This document shows positions 28,581 through 37,938 of a DNA stretch of 64,000 nt, one piece after another. The notes under the pieces were generated by a model. The model made no database searches. It worked only from the letters and a program-made list of their open reading frames with translations, and was not told the DNA's origin. Every line of letters begins with the position of its first letter. The first letter of the stretch is position 1. Source of the stretch: Pseudomonas sp. Irchel 3E13 (GTDB lineage Bacteria > Pseudomonadota > Gammaproteobacteria > Pseudomonadales > Pseudomonadaceae); assembly GCF_900187455.1 (NCBI RefSeq), contig NZ_FYDX01000006.1:372001-436000 (forward strand), given 5' to 3'. Position numbers and translations under genes: made by a program.

Positions 28581-29510
28581 ATGAGCAGTCGCATCACGTT
28601 GATACTCGCCGGACTGTTTTTGCTGGGGGCCATCGTCGCCGGCTACTGGGGACTGACCCTGGGCAGGAAGCCCGCGACAGAAACGCCGCCACCCGCGCCG
28701 GCAACCCAGCCGGTGACGCAAGCCGTCAACAACGTCCAGGATGAATTGCGCAAACCGGTGGTGGTGTTGCGCCGGGATGTTGCCGCCAATATGCCATTGA
28801 GCACCGACGATCTCGCCGTGGAGCGCCTGCTGGTGGCGCCGGCCGGCAGTTTCCAGACCCCCGAGCAAGTTGCCGGACGCACGCCGTGGCGCGATCTGCC
28901 CGCAGGCACCTGGCTGGAAGAAAGCAGCTTCGAGGCCGGTGGTCCGCTGGCGCGAATGATCCAGCCGGGCGAGCGGGCCCTGACGCTCGCAGTGGATGAG
29001 GTCAGCGGCGCAGCCGGGCAGATCCGCCCTGGCGATTACGTCGACGTGCTGCTCTATCTGAAAGATGAAACCGACAATCCCCTGGCCAGCGCCCAAGTGG
29101 TGATCCCGGCCTTGCGCCTGCTCAGTGTCGGCCAGCAGATGGGGCTGGCCAGTGACGGCAAACCGGCCGAGCCGGTCGAGGTCGATCCCAAGGTCCGCGA
29201 GCAGAAACGCCGCGATGCCCCGCGTACCGTGGTGGTCGCGGTGCCCGAAGGGCTGGCGAGCCGGCTGGTGCTTGCCGCCCAGGCCGGCAGCCTACGCCTG
29301 GCCGTGCGCAGCGCCGAAGAAAAACGCCTGGCCCGCTACTGGGCCGACCCGAAAGCCGCGGACAGCACCCTGGCCAACGCCAATCGCGAACTCTATCGCT
29401 TCAGCCAACTGGCCATGGTCCAGGCCCCGGCGCCTGTCCGTGGTAGTCCGGCGCCACCCCGGGCCATGGAAATCATTCGCGGCACGCAGTCTTCCGAACA
29501 ATCCCATTGA
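28581..29510 (+). CDS. rcpC: Tad pilus assembly protein RcpC/CpaB
   Basis: A 309-residue periplasmic protein with an N-terminal membrane helix (LILAGLFLLGAIVAGYWGL). A SAF-type domain follows (VVVLRRDVAANMPLSTDDL...GTWL), then the RcpC/CpaB core with ALTLAVDEVSGAAGQIRPGDYVD. It supports secretin function in the outer part of the Tad machine. It is the first gene of the plus-strand tad operon, and rcpA starts 21 nt downstream. Confidence 0.93.
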   Translation: MSSRITLILAGLFLLGAIVAGYWGLTLGRKPATETPPPAPATQPVTQAVNNVQDELRKPVVVLRRDVAANMPLSTDDLAVERLLVAPAGSFQTPEQVAGRTPWRDLPAGTWLEESSFEAGGPLARMIQPGERALTLAVDEVSGAAGQIRPGDYVDVLLYLKDETDNPLASAQVVIPALRLLSVGQQMGLASDGKPAEPVEVDPKVREQKRRDAPRTVVVAVPEGLASRLVLAAQAGSLRLAVRSAEEKRLARYWADPKAADSTLANANRELYRFSQLAMVQAPAPVRGSPAPPRAMEIIRGTQSSEQSH

Positions 29511-29531
29511 ACCCAGCAAGGATGTCCTTCA

Positions 29532-30782
29532 ATGAGCAGCCGTTCTTCACGGATCCCTGGCTACACCTTGATGGCCATGCTGGCGGGGCTGCTGCCGTTG
29601 TCCCAAGCGCATGCCGCAAACAAGGGCTGTTCGGCACTGCCGCAGGTGCCGGCAGTGATCGAAATCGACCAGGGTCTGCAACAGGAGGTCCGCCTGCCGG
29701 TCGGCATCAGCCGTGCGGCGGTGGGCGATCCGAAAGTCGCCGATGTGCATCCCGTGGGCAATGACGCGGTGCTGCTCACGGCCATGGGGCCCGGCGCTAC
29801 CAGCCTCACTCTGTGGACCCATTGCACCAGCACACCGCGCCAGACCATGGTGTTCGTGCGTGGGCGGGCGACGGCGGACATGGTTTCCACGCAAGTGCCG
29901 GCCTCGCTGGATGCGGAAACGCCCAGCCAGGTGCAGGCCGATATACGCTTCGTCGAAGTCAGCCGCACCAAGCTCAAGGAAGCCGGTGCGCGCTTGTTCT
30001 TCAAAGGTTCGAACAACTCGCTGATCGGCTCGCCCGGCACAGTGCCGAATACCAACGTGACGCCGGGCAATGTGCCGGTGGTCAACCCGTTGATCCCGCT
30101 TGGCAACGATATGTTCAACATTGTCTGGGGCGGCGGCAGCAGTCGCTTCCTCGCAGCGATCAACGCCCTGGAGAGCAGCGGCTTCGCCTACACCCTGGCA
30201 CGGCCCAGCCTGGTGGTGCTCAGCGGCACGACCGCAAGCTTCCTCGCCGGTGGAGAAATCCCGATCCCGGTGCCCAGCAGCGGCAGCGACAACGTGTCGA
30301 TCGAGTTCAAGGAGTTCGGCATTCGCCTGGCGTTGACGCCAACGGTGGTGAGCCGCGACCGCATCATGCTCAAGGTCGCCCCTGAAGTCAGCGAGTTGGA
30401 TTACTCCCGAACGGTCAATATTGCCGGCACCACGGTTCCCGGTCTTAAAGTCCGGCGCACCGATACCAGCATCTCCCTCGCCGATGGTGAGAGCTTCATC
30501 ATCAGCGGCCTCATCAGCACCACTAACCGTTCCGACGTGGACAAATTCCCGGGCCTCGGCGACGTGCCAATCCTTGGCGCGTTCTTCCGTCAGTCAAACG
30601 TGCAGAGCGAAGAAACCGAACTGCTGATGGTGGTCACGCCGCACCTTGTCAGACCGCTGGCCGTCAATGCGAAGCTGCCGGAACTCCCGGGTGAGCGCCT
30701 GCGCACCTACGACCCGAGCTGGGGGCGGCTTTTCTTCCTGGAAAACGGCGACTTCGAACGTCGCAGCGGGTTATCCCAATGA
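29532..30782 (+). CDS. rcpA: Tad secretin RcpA/CpaC
   Basis: A 416-residue outer-membrane secretin through which the Flp pilus exits. The signal peptide is followed by the pilus-formation N-domain (IEIDQGLQQEVRLPVGISRAAV). The C-terminal secretin domain contains FLAGGEIPIPVP and the terminal VPILGAFFRQ...ETELLMVVTPHLVRP signature. It overlaps the tadZ start by 4 nt (ATGA). Confidence 0.95.
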   Translation: MSSRSSRIPGYTLMAMLAGLLPLSQAHAANKGCSALPQVPAVIEIDQGLQQEVRLPVGISRAAVGDPKVADVHPVGNDAVLLTAMGPGATSLTLWTHCTSTPRQTMVFVRGRATADMVSTQVPASLDAETPSQVQADIRFVEVSRTKLKEAGARLFFKGSNNSLIGSPGTVPNTNVTPGNVPVVNPLIPLGNDMFNIVWGGGSSRFLAAINALESSGFAYTLARPSLVVLSGTTASFLAGGEIPIPVPSSGSDNVSIEFKEFGIRLALTPTVVSRDRIMLKVAPEVSELDYSRTVNIAGTTVPGLKVRRTDTSISLADGESFIISGLISTTNRSDVDKFPGLGDVPILGAFFRQSNVQSEETELLMVVTPHLVRPLAVNAKLPELPGERLRTYDPSWGRLFFLENGDFERRSGLSQ

Positions 30783-31978
30783 GCGAAAGCCTGAGTCAGA
30801 CCTTCCTTGCCATCACCCGCAACGAGGGTGATCTGCAATGGCTGCAGACCGCGCTGGCGCCGCTGGGGCAGGTGGTCGGCGCCGGCAGCGGCAGCCTCGA
30901 TGAAATGCTGGCGCTGGTCGACGTGACCTTCGCCAATCTGGTGTTCATCGGCCTGGACCGCGACCATGTGGTCAACCAGTGCGCACTCATCGAAGGGGTG
31001 CTGGAGGCCAAGCCGATGCTGGCCATCGTCGCCCTCGGCGATGGCATGGACAACCAGCTTGTGCTCAATGCGATGCGCGCCGGCGCGCGGGATTTCGTTG
31101 CCTACGGTTCGCGCTCGAGCGAGGTGGCCGGGCTGGTCCGGCGCCTGGGCAAGCGCCTGCCGCCAGTGACCACCAACCCGCACCTGGGCGGCCTCACTGT
31201 GCTCTATGGCACCCAGTGTGGTTCCGATGGCGCGCTGCTTGCACTGCACCTGGGGGAGGTGGTGCAGAAAAGCGGCCAGCAGACCCTGTTGCTTGACCTC
31301 GGCCTGCCGCGCGGCGACAGCCTGGCGTTGCTGGGCTTGGAATCGTCCTTCCATTTCGGTGACGCCCTGCGCCACCTGCGCCGCCTCGACAGCACCCTGA
31401 TCGACAGCGCCTTCGCCCGCGAACCCAGCGGCCTGCGCCTATTGGCCTACGCCGCGGGCGACGAAGCACTGGAGCGCACCAGCGCCGCCGAGTTGTACAT
31501 GTTGCTCAGTGCGCTGCGGCAACACTTCCAGCACATCATCGTCAACCTCACCGGACAGGCCGACAGCGAGGCGCTGCGCACCTTCGTCAGCCACTGCGAC
31601 AAGCTGATCTGGTACACCGACCAGAACGTCATCGAGTGTCGGCGCAACCTTGAAGTGCTGAACACCTGGCGTGAAAAAGGCATGAACCTGGAGCACGCCA
31701 AACTGCTGGTCGATCGTTATCTGCGCGGCGTGGTGCCGGATGCCGAGGCCCTCGGCAAACGCTTCGCCTTGCCGGTGCTGACTGAATTGCCCTCCAGCCC
31801 CGAAGTGCGGCTCAACTCGCGGAACCAGGGCCTGAGCCTGTTCGAGCTGGCCCCGCGCGACAACCTCACCCATGCCCTCAAAACCCTGGGCGAGCGCCTC
31901 GCGCGCCGTTCGGAAAACCTCAAGCCCAAGGCCAACAACTGGCTGACCCGGCTCTGGGGCAACAAAAATGAGCAGTGA
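30779..31978 (+). CDS. tadZ: Tad localisation ATPase TadZ/CpaE
   Basis: A 399-residue protein of the MinD/ParA-like superfamily that places the Tad machine. The N-terminal about 120 residues are receiver-like but lack a clear phosphorylation site. The ATPase-like part has a degenerate Walker A (LYGTQCGSDGALLA), as is common for TadZ. The order and overlaps (4 nt with rcpA, 11 nt with tadA) show one translationally coupled operon. Confidence 0.92.
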   Translation: MSESLSQTFLAITRNEGDLQWLQTALAPLGQVVGAGSGSLDEMLALVDVTFANLVFIGLDRDHVVNQCALIEGVLEAKPMLAIVALGDGMDNQLVLNAMRAGARDFVAYGSRSSEVAGLVRRLGKRLPPVTTNPHLGGLTVLYGTQCGSDGALLALHLGEVVQKSGQQTLLLDLGLPRGDSLALLGLESSFHFGDALRHLRRLDSTLIDSAFAREPSGLRLLAYAAGDEALERTSAAELYMLLSALRQHFQHIIVNLTGQADSEALRTFVSHCDKLIWYTDQNVIECRRNLEVLNTWREKGMNLEHAKLLVDRYLRGVVPDAEALGKRFALPVLTELPSSPEVRLNSRNQGLSLFELAPRDNLTHALKTLGERLARRSENLKPKANNWLTRLWGNKNEQ

Positions 31979-33236
31979 CGAGCTGTTCGGCGGACCCCGG
32001 GCCAACCTCGGCAGCGATCCCCAGGCACTCAAGCGTGCGCTGCACCGCCACATCATCGATGCCATCGAAGACTCCGGCCGCAACCTGCTGGAAGGCTCGC
32101 GACCGGCGCTGGCGCAATTCGTCACCGAGCAGGTCGGCGATTACATCGCCCGCCTGCACCTGGCGCTGTCGCGCTATGAAATGGAGCGGCTGGCCGAGGA
32201 ACTGGTCGACGAACTCACCGGCTTCGGTCCGCTGGAAGTTCTGCTGCGCGACACCAGCGTTACCGAAATCCTGGTCAACGGTCCGTATCGCGTGTTCGTC
32301 GAGCGCGCCGGGGTGTTGCATCAGACCGACCTGCGCTTCATCGACTCGCACCATGTCGAGCGGGTGATGCAACGCATCCTCGCGCCGCTTGGCCGGCGTC
32401 TGGATGAGTCGTCGCCGATGGTCGATGCGCGCATGCCCGACGGCAGCCGGGTCAACGCGATCATTCCGCCGGTGGCGCTGGACGGGCCTTGCCTGTCGAT
32501 CCGCAAATTCCGCAAGGACATGCTCAAGAGCGCCGATCTGCTGGCGACCCGCGCCATCGATCCGGGGATCATGGCGTTCTTCGAACTGGCGGTGAGCAAG
32601 CGTTGCAACGTGCTGGTCAGCGGCGGCACCGGCACCGGCAAGACCACGTTGCTGAACATCCTCAGCCAGTTGATCAGCCCGCACGAGCGACTGGTGACCA
32701 TCGAGGACGTGGCCGAGCTGCAATTGGACCACCCTCACGTCGTGCGTCTGGAAACCCGGCCGCCGAATGCCGAAGGCCATGGCGAGATCAAGGCCAGCGA
32801 ACTGATCCGCAACGCCCTGCGGATGCGCCCGGACCGCATCCTGCTCGGGGAGATTCGCGGGGTGGAGGTCATCGACGTGCTGACCGCAATGAACACCGGC
32901 CACGACGGCTCCATGAGCACCGTCCACGCCAACACCGCGCAGGACGCGCTGTTGCGTCTGGAAACCCTGGTCGGCCTGACCGGGCTCCAGGTGGCGGAGA
33001 AGACCCTGCGGCAGATGATCTGCGCCGCCCTTGATGTGGTGATCCAGTTGACCCGCCTGCCCGATGGGCGCCGTTGTGTCAGCGAGGTGCTGGAAGTGGT
33101 TGGCCTGCGCGATGACGTGTACGTCACCAACACCCTGTTCCGCCTTGATCGGCGAGGCGGCACGGCCTTCGTGCGCGACGCGGTCAACCCGGCCGGAGAT
33201 AAGCTGCGTCACGATCCGCTGGAGTCCGCGCCATGA
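31968..33236 (+). CDS. tadA: Tad secretion ATPase TadA/CpaF
   Basis: A 422-residue hexameric ATPase powering Flp pilus assembly (and possibly retraction) at the inner membrane. Walker [10 protein letters not shown] has Lys225. The Asp-box region ([11 protein letters not shown]), Walker B ([12 protein letters not shown]) and His-box ([13 protein letters not shown]) are intact. The N-terminal domain ([23 protein letters not shown]) is typical of CpaF. The ATG lies inside the end of tadZ; the stop overlaps tadB by 4 nt. Confidence 0.97.
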   Translation: MSSDELFGGPRANLGSDPQALKRALHRHIIDAIEDSGRNLLEGSRPALAQFVTEQVGDYIARLHLALSRYEMERLAEELVDELTGFGPLEVLLRDTSVTEILVNGPYRVFVERAGVLHQTDLRFIDSHHVERVMQRILAPLGRRLDESSPMVDARMPDGSRVNAIIPPVALDGPCLSIRKFRKDMLKSADLLATRAIDPGIMAFFELAVSKRCNVLVSGGTGTGKTTLLNILSQLISPHERLVTIEDVAELQLDHPHVVRLETRPPNAEGHGEIKASELIRNALRMRPDRILLGEIRGVEVIDVLTAMNTGHDGSMSTVHANTAQDALLRLETLVGLTGLQVAEKTLRQMICAALDVVIQLTRLPDGRRCVSEVLEVVGLRDDVYVTNTLFRLDRRGGTAFVRDAVNPAGDKLRHDPLESAP

Positions 33237-34114
33237 TCGCCCTGGTCTTGGGGCTGTTCGGCCTGCTGTTGCTGAGCGCTTCTGTCAGCCTGTTCTACAG
33301 CGGCGTGCGCAAGTCGGCGCAAGAGCGCACCTTGCAGCGGCTGGGCCAATTGCCGGAGCCAGTGGCGGTCGAGGCGCCGACCCGCGGCTGGCTGGAATTG
33401 CTGCTGTTGCGCGCCGGCTTCGACCGGCGCGCCGACCGCCTGCTGCTCTGGGGGGCGGCGTGGCTGCTGCTGATTGCCCTGGCCGGCAGTTTCTCGGGCT
33501 GGCCGGGAGCACTGACGATGTTGGTGCTGGGCCCGCTGCTGTGGCGCCTGTACATGAGCTGGCGCTTCCAGCGTCGGCTGCGGCGGATGATCGAGCAACT
33601 GCCGACACTGCTCGATCACGCCGTGCGCAGCCTCAAGGCCGGGCGCACCCTCAGTGACGCCATGCTGGGCGCCATCGAAGTCTCCGCCGACCCACTGAAA
33701 AGCGCCATGCAACGGGTTCAGCGCAACGTGCAGATGGGGGTCAGTCTGGATGAGGCCCTGCTGGATCTGGCCGAGCTGTATGACCAGGACGAGTTCCACA
33801 TGCTCGCCCTTGGCTTGCGGATCAACCACCGTTATGGCGGCAATGCCAGCGAGCTGCTGGAAAACCTGGTCAAGCTGATTCGCGAGCGTGAGCAGGGGGG
33901 CCGCCAGTTACGCGCCATGACCGGCGAAACACGGATGACCGCTGTGGTGCTGGCGTTGCTACCAATCAGCATGGTCGGCTACTTCATGATCGCCAACCCG
34001 GGTTACCTGTTGTCGATGTGGCACAACCACAGCGGCCAGATGATGCTGCTGACCGCGTTCATCTTGCAGTTGCTGGGTTGCGTGACGCTTTGGCGCATGT
34101 TGCGGAGTATCTGA
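33233..34114 (+). CDS. tadB: Tad inner-membrane platform protein TadB
   Basis: A 293-residue inner-membrane protein with a type II secretion GspF-like domain (QLPTLLDHAVRSLKAGRTLSDAM...). Helices lie at both ends, starting with LVLGLFGLLLLSASVSLFY. With TadC it forms the platform on which TadA acts. It overlaps tadA by 4 nt and is followed by tadC after one base. Confidence 0.94.
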   Translation: MIALVLGLFGLLLLSASVSLFYSGVRKSAQERTLQRLGQLPEPVAVEAPTRGWLELLLLRAGFDRRADRLLLWGAAWLLLIALAGSFSGWPGALTMLVLGPLLWRLYMSWRFQRRLRRMIEQLPTLLDHAVRSLKAGRTLSDAMLGAIEVSADPLKSAMQRVQRNVQMGVSLDEALLDLAELYDQDEFHMLALGLRINHRYGGNASELLENLVKLIREREQGGRQLRAMTGETRMTAVVLALLPISMVGYFMIANPGYLLSMWHNHSGQMMLLTAFILQLLGCVTLWRMLRSI

Positions 34115-34115
34115 A

Positions 34116-35000
34116 ATGGCGTTGCTGATCAGTGCCGGACTGTTCTTGCTCACCTTCATGCTGTTGGTGTTTCACCTGGCGCGGCAACACCGTCGCGAGC
34201 AGTTGGTCGCCCTGCGTTTGCAAGGCCGGCAAAGCGCCGAGGCGGCGCAGGATAGCTGGCTGGAGCGCCTGGGCAACAGCTCGCTGGCCCAGCGCTCGCT
34301 GAGCCTGGATGGCGAGACCCGTTTGTTGCTCGACCGCATTGGTTGGCGGCGCACACGCCAGCGTTCGCTCTTCGCCGCACTGCAGATCGGCGTGCCGCTG
34401 TGCGCTCTGGTCGTCGCCGTACTGGTCCAGCATTTCGTCTACCCCGACAGCAAGACACCCTGGATGCTTCCGGTGTTCGCCCTCGGTATCGGTTACCTGC
34501 TGCCCAAACGCATCCTCGCCTACGTCGCGGCACGACGGCAGCAGCAGATTGCCGATGAGGTTTCCAGTTTCATTCCGCTGCTGCGCATCCTCTTCGATTC
34601 CGGACTCGCGGTGGAACAGAGCCTGCGCATCCTCGGCACTGAAGGGCGACAATTGCTTCCCGTGCTCAGCCAGGAACTGCAACTGATTCTGGTTCGGGTG
34701 GACTCGGGACTGGCGTTGGCGCCGGAGCTGGAAAAGACCGCGAAGTTGCTCTCGGTGGACGAGTTCAACGACACCTGCGTGATCCTGCAACAGTTGCTGA
34801 CCCAGGGCGGTGGTGCGATGAAGTCGCTGCTGGCGCTCAAGCAACTGCTCGATGACCGGCGCCTGACGCGGCTGCAGGAACGTATTTCGAAAATGTCCGG
34901 GAAGATGTCCGTCGTCATGATGGTCTTTCTCTTTCCCGCCTTGTTGATCGTGCTGGCCGGGCCGGGTCTGACCGCGCTGGCCCGGGCCTTCAGTCACTGA
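34116..35000 (+). CDS. tadC: Tad inner-membrane platform protein TadC
   Basis: A 294-residue partner of TadB with the second GspF-like domain (ADEVSSFIPLLRILFDSGLAVEQSLRI). The C-terminal membrane helices include VVMMVFLFPALLIVLAGPG. The start is one base after the tadB stop. Confidence 0.94.
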   Translation: MALLISAGLFLLTFMLLVFHLARQHRREQLVALRLQGRQSAEAAQDSWLERLGNSSLAQRSLSLDGETRLLLDRIGWRRTRQRSLFAALQIGVPLCALVVAVLVQHFVYPDSKTPWMLPVFALGIGYLLPKRILAYVAARRQQQIADEVSSFIPLLRILFDSGLAVEQSLRILGTEGRQLLPVLSQELQLILVRVDSGLALAPELEKTAKLLSVDEFNDTCVILQQLLTQGGGAMKSLLALKQLLDDRRLTRLQERISKMSGKMSVVMMVFLFPALLIVLAGPGLTALARAFSH

Positions 35001-35014
35001 ATGGGGAGCTGTGC

Positions 35015-35695
35015 ATGAGAGTCGGCGTATTGATACTGGGCGTGGTGCTGTTGAGCGGCTGCGCCAACCAGGGCGGTGCGCCCTGGTTGGCGCAACTGGG
35101 CGGTTCGGCCAGTTGCGCCAAGCCGGATTCTTCCCAGGAACTGACCTTGAACATGGCTGATGAAATGCTCGCCGACGGCCGTCCTCATGCCAGCCTCGCG
35201 CACCTTGAGGAAATGCCCGACAACCTTGCCCAGGTGCGCGTGCGCAAGGCCAAAGTGCTGCGCCTGCTGGGCAGCAGCGAGGCCGAGCCGCTGTACCGCA
35301 GCCTGCTGGGTAGTTGCATGGCCGCCGAGGCGGAACATGGTCTGGGGCAACTGGCCTCGGCACGTGGCGATAACGTCCAGGCCCGGCAGCACCTGCTGCG
35401 CGCGGTGCGCCTGGCGCCCACCGACGAGAAAATCCGCAACGACCTCGGCGTGATTTACCTCAACCTCGGCGAAATGGAAAAAGCCCGTTTCGAGTTTCTT
35501 ACCGCCATCGAGTTGAAAGACACCGACCGGCTGGCGGCGGTCAACCTGGTGACCCTGCTGCTGTACCAGGACAAGTGGCAACAGGCTGCCGACCTGGTCA
35601 GCCGCCTGGGTCTGAGTTCGGCCCAGTTCAGCGAAGCCCAGGCCCGTGCCGAGCAACTCAAACCCGGCGGCGCACAGCCGCCCAGGAGTTCCTGA
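35015..35695 (+). CDS. tadD: Tad pilotin-like TPR lipoprotein TadD
   Basis: A 226-residue outer-membrane lipoprotein. The lipobox LSGC is at the end of a short signal peptide (MRVGVLILGVVLLSGC). TPR-like helical repeats follow (LGSSEAEPLYRSLLGSC, LGVIYLNLGEMEKARFEF). TadD is needed for secretin assembly. A GGGGAG ribosome site precedes the ATG, and its stop overlaps the next ATG by one base. Confidence 0.92.
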   Translation: MRVGVLILGVVLLSGCANQGGAPWLAQLGGSASCAKPDSSQELTLNMADEMLADGRPHASLAHLEEMPDNLAQVRVRKAKVLRLLGSSEAEPLYRSLLGSCMAAEAEHGLGQLASARGDNVQARQHLLRAVRLAPTDEKIRNDLGVIYLNLGEMEKARFEFLTAIELKDTDRLAAVNLVTLLLYQDKWQQAADLVSRLGLSSAQFSEAQARAEQLKPGGAQPPRSS

Positions 35696-35961
35696 TGAAC
35701 GTGCGAATCCCGTTGTTGATCATGCTGGCCGGCTTCTCGTGTGCTGCCGCGGCGGTTCCCGAAGGGCCTTCGTCCAAGGCCCAGGAAACCACCGAAACCT
35801 GGCTGCAACTGCAACCCAAAGGGCTGCACGCCTCCAGCAACCCGCAGGCGACCACGCCCAAGGAATACGACAAGACCATGGAGCGCTGGCAGAAGGTGTA
35901 CGACTACAAGATTCCTGATGTCTTCAAGTGGGAGAAGGTGACGTCGTCGGGGAGTCAGTGA
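35695..35961 (+). CDS. DUF3613 family small periplasmic protein
   Basis: An 88-residue protein with a signal peptide (MNVRIPLLIMLAGFSCAAAA) and a short hydrophilic domain containing ETTETWLQLQPKG and KVYDYKIPDVFKW. Function is unknown, but the family occurs at this place, after tadD, in pseudomonad tad operons (PA4298 position). The TGATG overlap with tadD decides the start. A longer in-frame ORF inside tadD is rejected. Confidence 0.85.
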   Translation: MNVRIPLLIMLAGFSCAAAAVPEGPSSKAQETTETWLQLQPKGLHASSNPQATTPKEYDKTMERWQKVYDYKIPDVFKWEKVTSSGSQ

Positions 35962-35985
35962 GTCGGGCGGAAGCTTTCCAGCGTT

Positions 35986-36025
35986 CTTGAGATCGAGCAC
36001 CGCCTAAGCGGCGTTCGATCTCAAG
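35986..36025. terminator. Large nested hairpin ending the tad operon and pprB
   Basis: An 11-bp outer stem (CTTGAGATCGA/TCGATCTCAAG) enclosing an inner CCGC/GCGG stem, between the convergent DUF3613 gene and pprB. There are no long T-runs, but the symmetry and position fit a bidirectional transcription stop. Confidence 0.6.
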
Positions 36026-36030
36026 GGCGC

Positions 36031-36807
36031 TCAATGCTCCGTCACCCGCTGCCACGGCGTCGATGATCCAGGCGATAGCGCCAGGGCCAGTTGCGTGCGG
36101 TTGTGCATGTGGGTCAGGCGCAGCACCTGCGAGACATAGAGCTTCACCGTGTTCTCGGTGATGCCCAGTTCACAGGCGATCTGGTAATTGGTCTTGCCCT
36201 TGCCGACCAGCCGCGCGACATCAAGCTGGCGGGGCGACAGCGGGGAGAAGATGGTCGGGATGGTGACGCTGTCGTGCTCGCTGTCTTCGCTGCCGTCGCC
36301 TTTGCCGGGCGCCTGCCCGCGAGCCTTGTCGAGGTCCTGATAGAGATCGTCGATGGAGTCGGCGAGGTACTTGAGCTTCTGGTTCAGGTGGCCAAGTTGA
36401 TGGAAGTTCTTCTGCCGTTTCAGCAATTCCGTTTCCTGATGCTGCAGGCCCTTGAGCAACTCTTCGAGGTCGACCGGCTTCTGGTAATAGTCCGCGAAGC
36501 CTTCGCGCAGGGCCTTGATGACATCCTGCTTTTCGGCGCGGCCGGTCAGCATGATGGCTTCGAAGGCGCGCTCTTGCCCGGCACTTTTCTTCAGCGCCTT
36601 GACCAGCTCGATACCGTCGTACTCGGGCATGTTCAGGTCGCAGAGGACCAGGCCGATGGCCGGGTCGGCGTTGAAGCGATCGATGGCAGTGACGCTGGAA
36701 TGGCAGGGGACGCAGAGATAACCGCTGCTTTCGAGGAATTCACAAAGCTCTTCGACGATCAGTGGTTGGTCATCGACGACCAGAACTTTCACTTGGTTGG
36801 TTGGCAT
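36031..36807 (-). CDS. pprB: LuxR-type response regulator PprB
   Basis: A 258-residue two-component regulator. The receiver domain has acidic residues in VVDDQP and phosphoacceptor Asp57 (LCDLNMPEYDG). A coiled-coil-like linker (residues 120-165) leads to a C-terminal GerE/LuxR helix-turn-helix (LSPRQLDVARLVGKGKTNYQIA...ITENTVKLYV). In P. aeruginosa PprB activates flp-tad and other adhesion genes. Its place between the tad operon and fppA, with pprA nearby, supports the same role. Confidence 0.95.
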   Translation of the reverse strand: MPTNQVKVLVVDDQPLIVEELCEFLESSGYLCVPCHSSVTAIDRFNADPAIGLVLCDLNMPEYDGIELVKALKKSAGQERAFEAIMLTGRAEKQDVIKALREGFADYYQKPVDLEELLKGLQHQETELLKRQKNFHQLGHLNQKLKYLADSIDDLYQDLDKARGQAPGKGDGSEDSEHDSVTIPTIFSPLSPRQLDVARLVGKGKTNYQIACELGITENTVKLYVSQVLRLTHMHNRTQLALALSPGSSTPWQRVTEH

Positions 36808-36948
36808 TTAACTCGCAACTCCATGCTGAGGTGCCCTCCCTGAAAGCTGCCAAGGCGGTCCCGGGTCACGGTGGGGCACTAACTCAAAAGTAGTCGCTCC
36901 TTTCGACTATTTACAAGGCGTAACACCCGTGCCACAGGCACCAGGCGA

Positions 36949-37419
36949 CTAATGGATCCATAAAGCAGCTAGCAGGAAGCCCGCCATGAGGAATGGGGCG
37001 AAGGGCTGCTTTTTTGACACTTCCTCGTGGATCGCCTGCAAGCGCTTCTTAACCTTCTGATTAAGCAGCGACCACAGCCAGCGTCGGCTGATCAGCCAGA
37101 CCAGCACCGCGACTCCTGCGCCGATGAAAGTGCCCAGCAGATACCACTGGTCAGTTGCCAGGGCCAGGGCGCCCAACATCTTCACGTCGCCAGCTCCCAA
37201 GCGGCCAAGGATATAACCCGGAAGGGTTAACAACATCACCAGTACCAGCGCGACCGCCGCATCCGTGGGCTCGGCACCGATCCAGGTGTGGCCGGTGACG
37301 AACAGATAGGCGAGGGCGAGGGCGGCTGCACCGAGGGTGAGGACGTTGGCGATCTGTCGTTCGCGCACATCCTGTTCGGCACAAAGGGCAAGCCACAACA
37401 GCACGACTAGACTTTGCAT
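36949..37419 (-). CDS. fppA: Flp prepilin peptidase FppA (TadV/CpaA type)
   Basis: A 156-residue A24-family aspartyl peptidase that cleaves Flp prepilin and pseudopilins in the inner membrane. The two catalytic aspartates are in ALCAEQDVRERQI and in the GAGDVKMLGAL (GxGD) motif. It lacks the N-terminal methylase domain of PilD, as usual for TadV enzymes. The ATG at 37419 was preferred to an upstream in-frame TTG. It is divergent from the TadE/F gene and upstream of pprB. Confidence 0.93.
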   Translation of the reverse strand: MQSLVVLLWLALCAEQDVRERQIANVLTLGAAALALAYLFVTGHTWIGAEPTDAAVALVLVMLLTLPGYILGRLGAGDVKMLGALALATDQWYLLGTFIGAGVAVLVWLISRRWLWSLLNQKVKKRLQAIHEEVSKKQPFAPFLMAGFLLAALWIH

Positions 37420-37494
37420 TGGCGAAAGGCCATCCCCTGGTCTGTTTGATTCTATGCTTGTCAAAGAGGTGTCACTGTCAGGGTAGACGCGATC

Positions 37495-37938
37495 ATGAAA
37501 GCGAGCTTAGGTGGACGGGAAAAAGGTGCGGTGGCGATTGAGTTCGCCCTGGTCTTCGTAATGTTCTTTACGGTGTTCTACGGGCTGCTCAGTTACAGCC
37601 TGCCCATGCTCATGGTGCAGTCGTTCAACCAGGCCAGCAGCGAAGCGGTGCGCCGCTGCGTGGCGCTGGACCCGACCAGTGCGACCTATGGCACCGACGT
37701 CACCAACCTGGCCAAACAGGTGCTGGAGCAACAACTGGCCTGGCTACCTGGTGCATTGCGTTTCCAGTACGCCAGTGACGCCACCGTGACGCTGACGTCG
37801 GGCAAGCTGCTGACGGTGAGCGTCCACTACGACAAAGCCAAGATCACTTCGGCGATGCCGGTGCTGGTGTTGCCGGTCATCGGCGAAGTGCCGCGACTGC
37901 CGGCGCGACTGGGTGCTCAAGCGAGCCTGCAACTTTGA
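37495..37938 (+). CDS. TadE/TadF-family pseudopilin
   Basis: A 147-residue protein with one N-terminal membrane helix preceded by a Flp-like processing site, GAVAIEFALV (Gly/X4-Glu-Phe). FppA is therefore expected to cleave it to a minor pilin. The rest is periplasmic with two cysteine-free beta-rich halves. It equals the small gene between fppA and pprA of P. aeruginosa. Its stop codon overlaps the putative TTG start of pprA. Confidence 0.9.
   Translation: MKASLGGREKGAVAIEFALVFVMFFTVFYGLLSYSLPMLMVQSFNQASSEAVRRCVALDPTSATYGTDVTNLAKQVLEQQLAWLPGALRFQYASDATVTLTSGKLLTVSVHYDKAKITSAMPVLVLPVIGEVPRLPARLGAQASLQL

Noticed and set aside
35575..35694. A 40-codon N-terminal extension of the DUF3613 protein inside tadD
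   Set aside because: It overlaps tadD coding sequence and would hide a clean signal peptide that starts at the TGATG junction.
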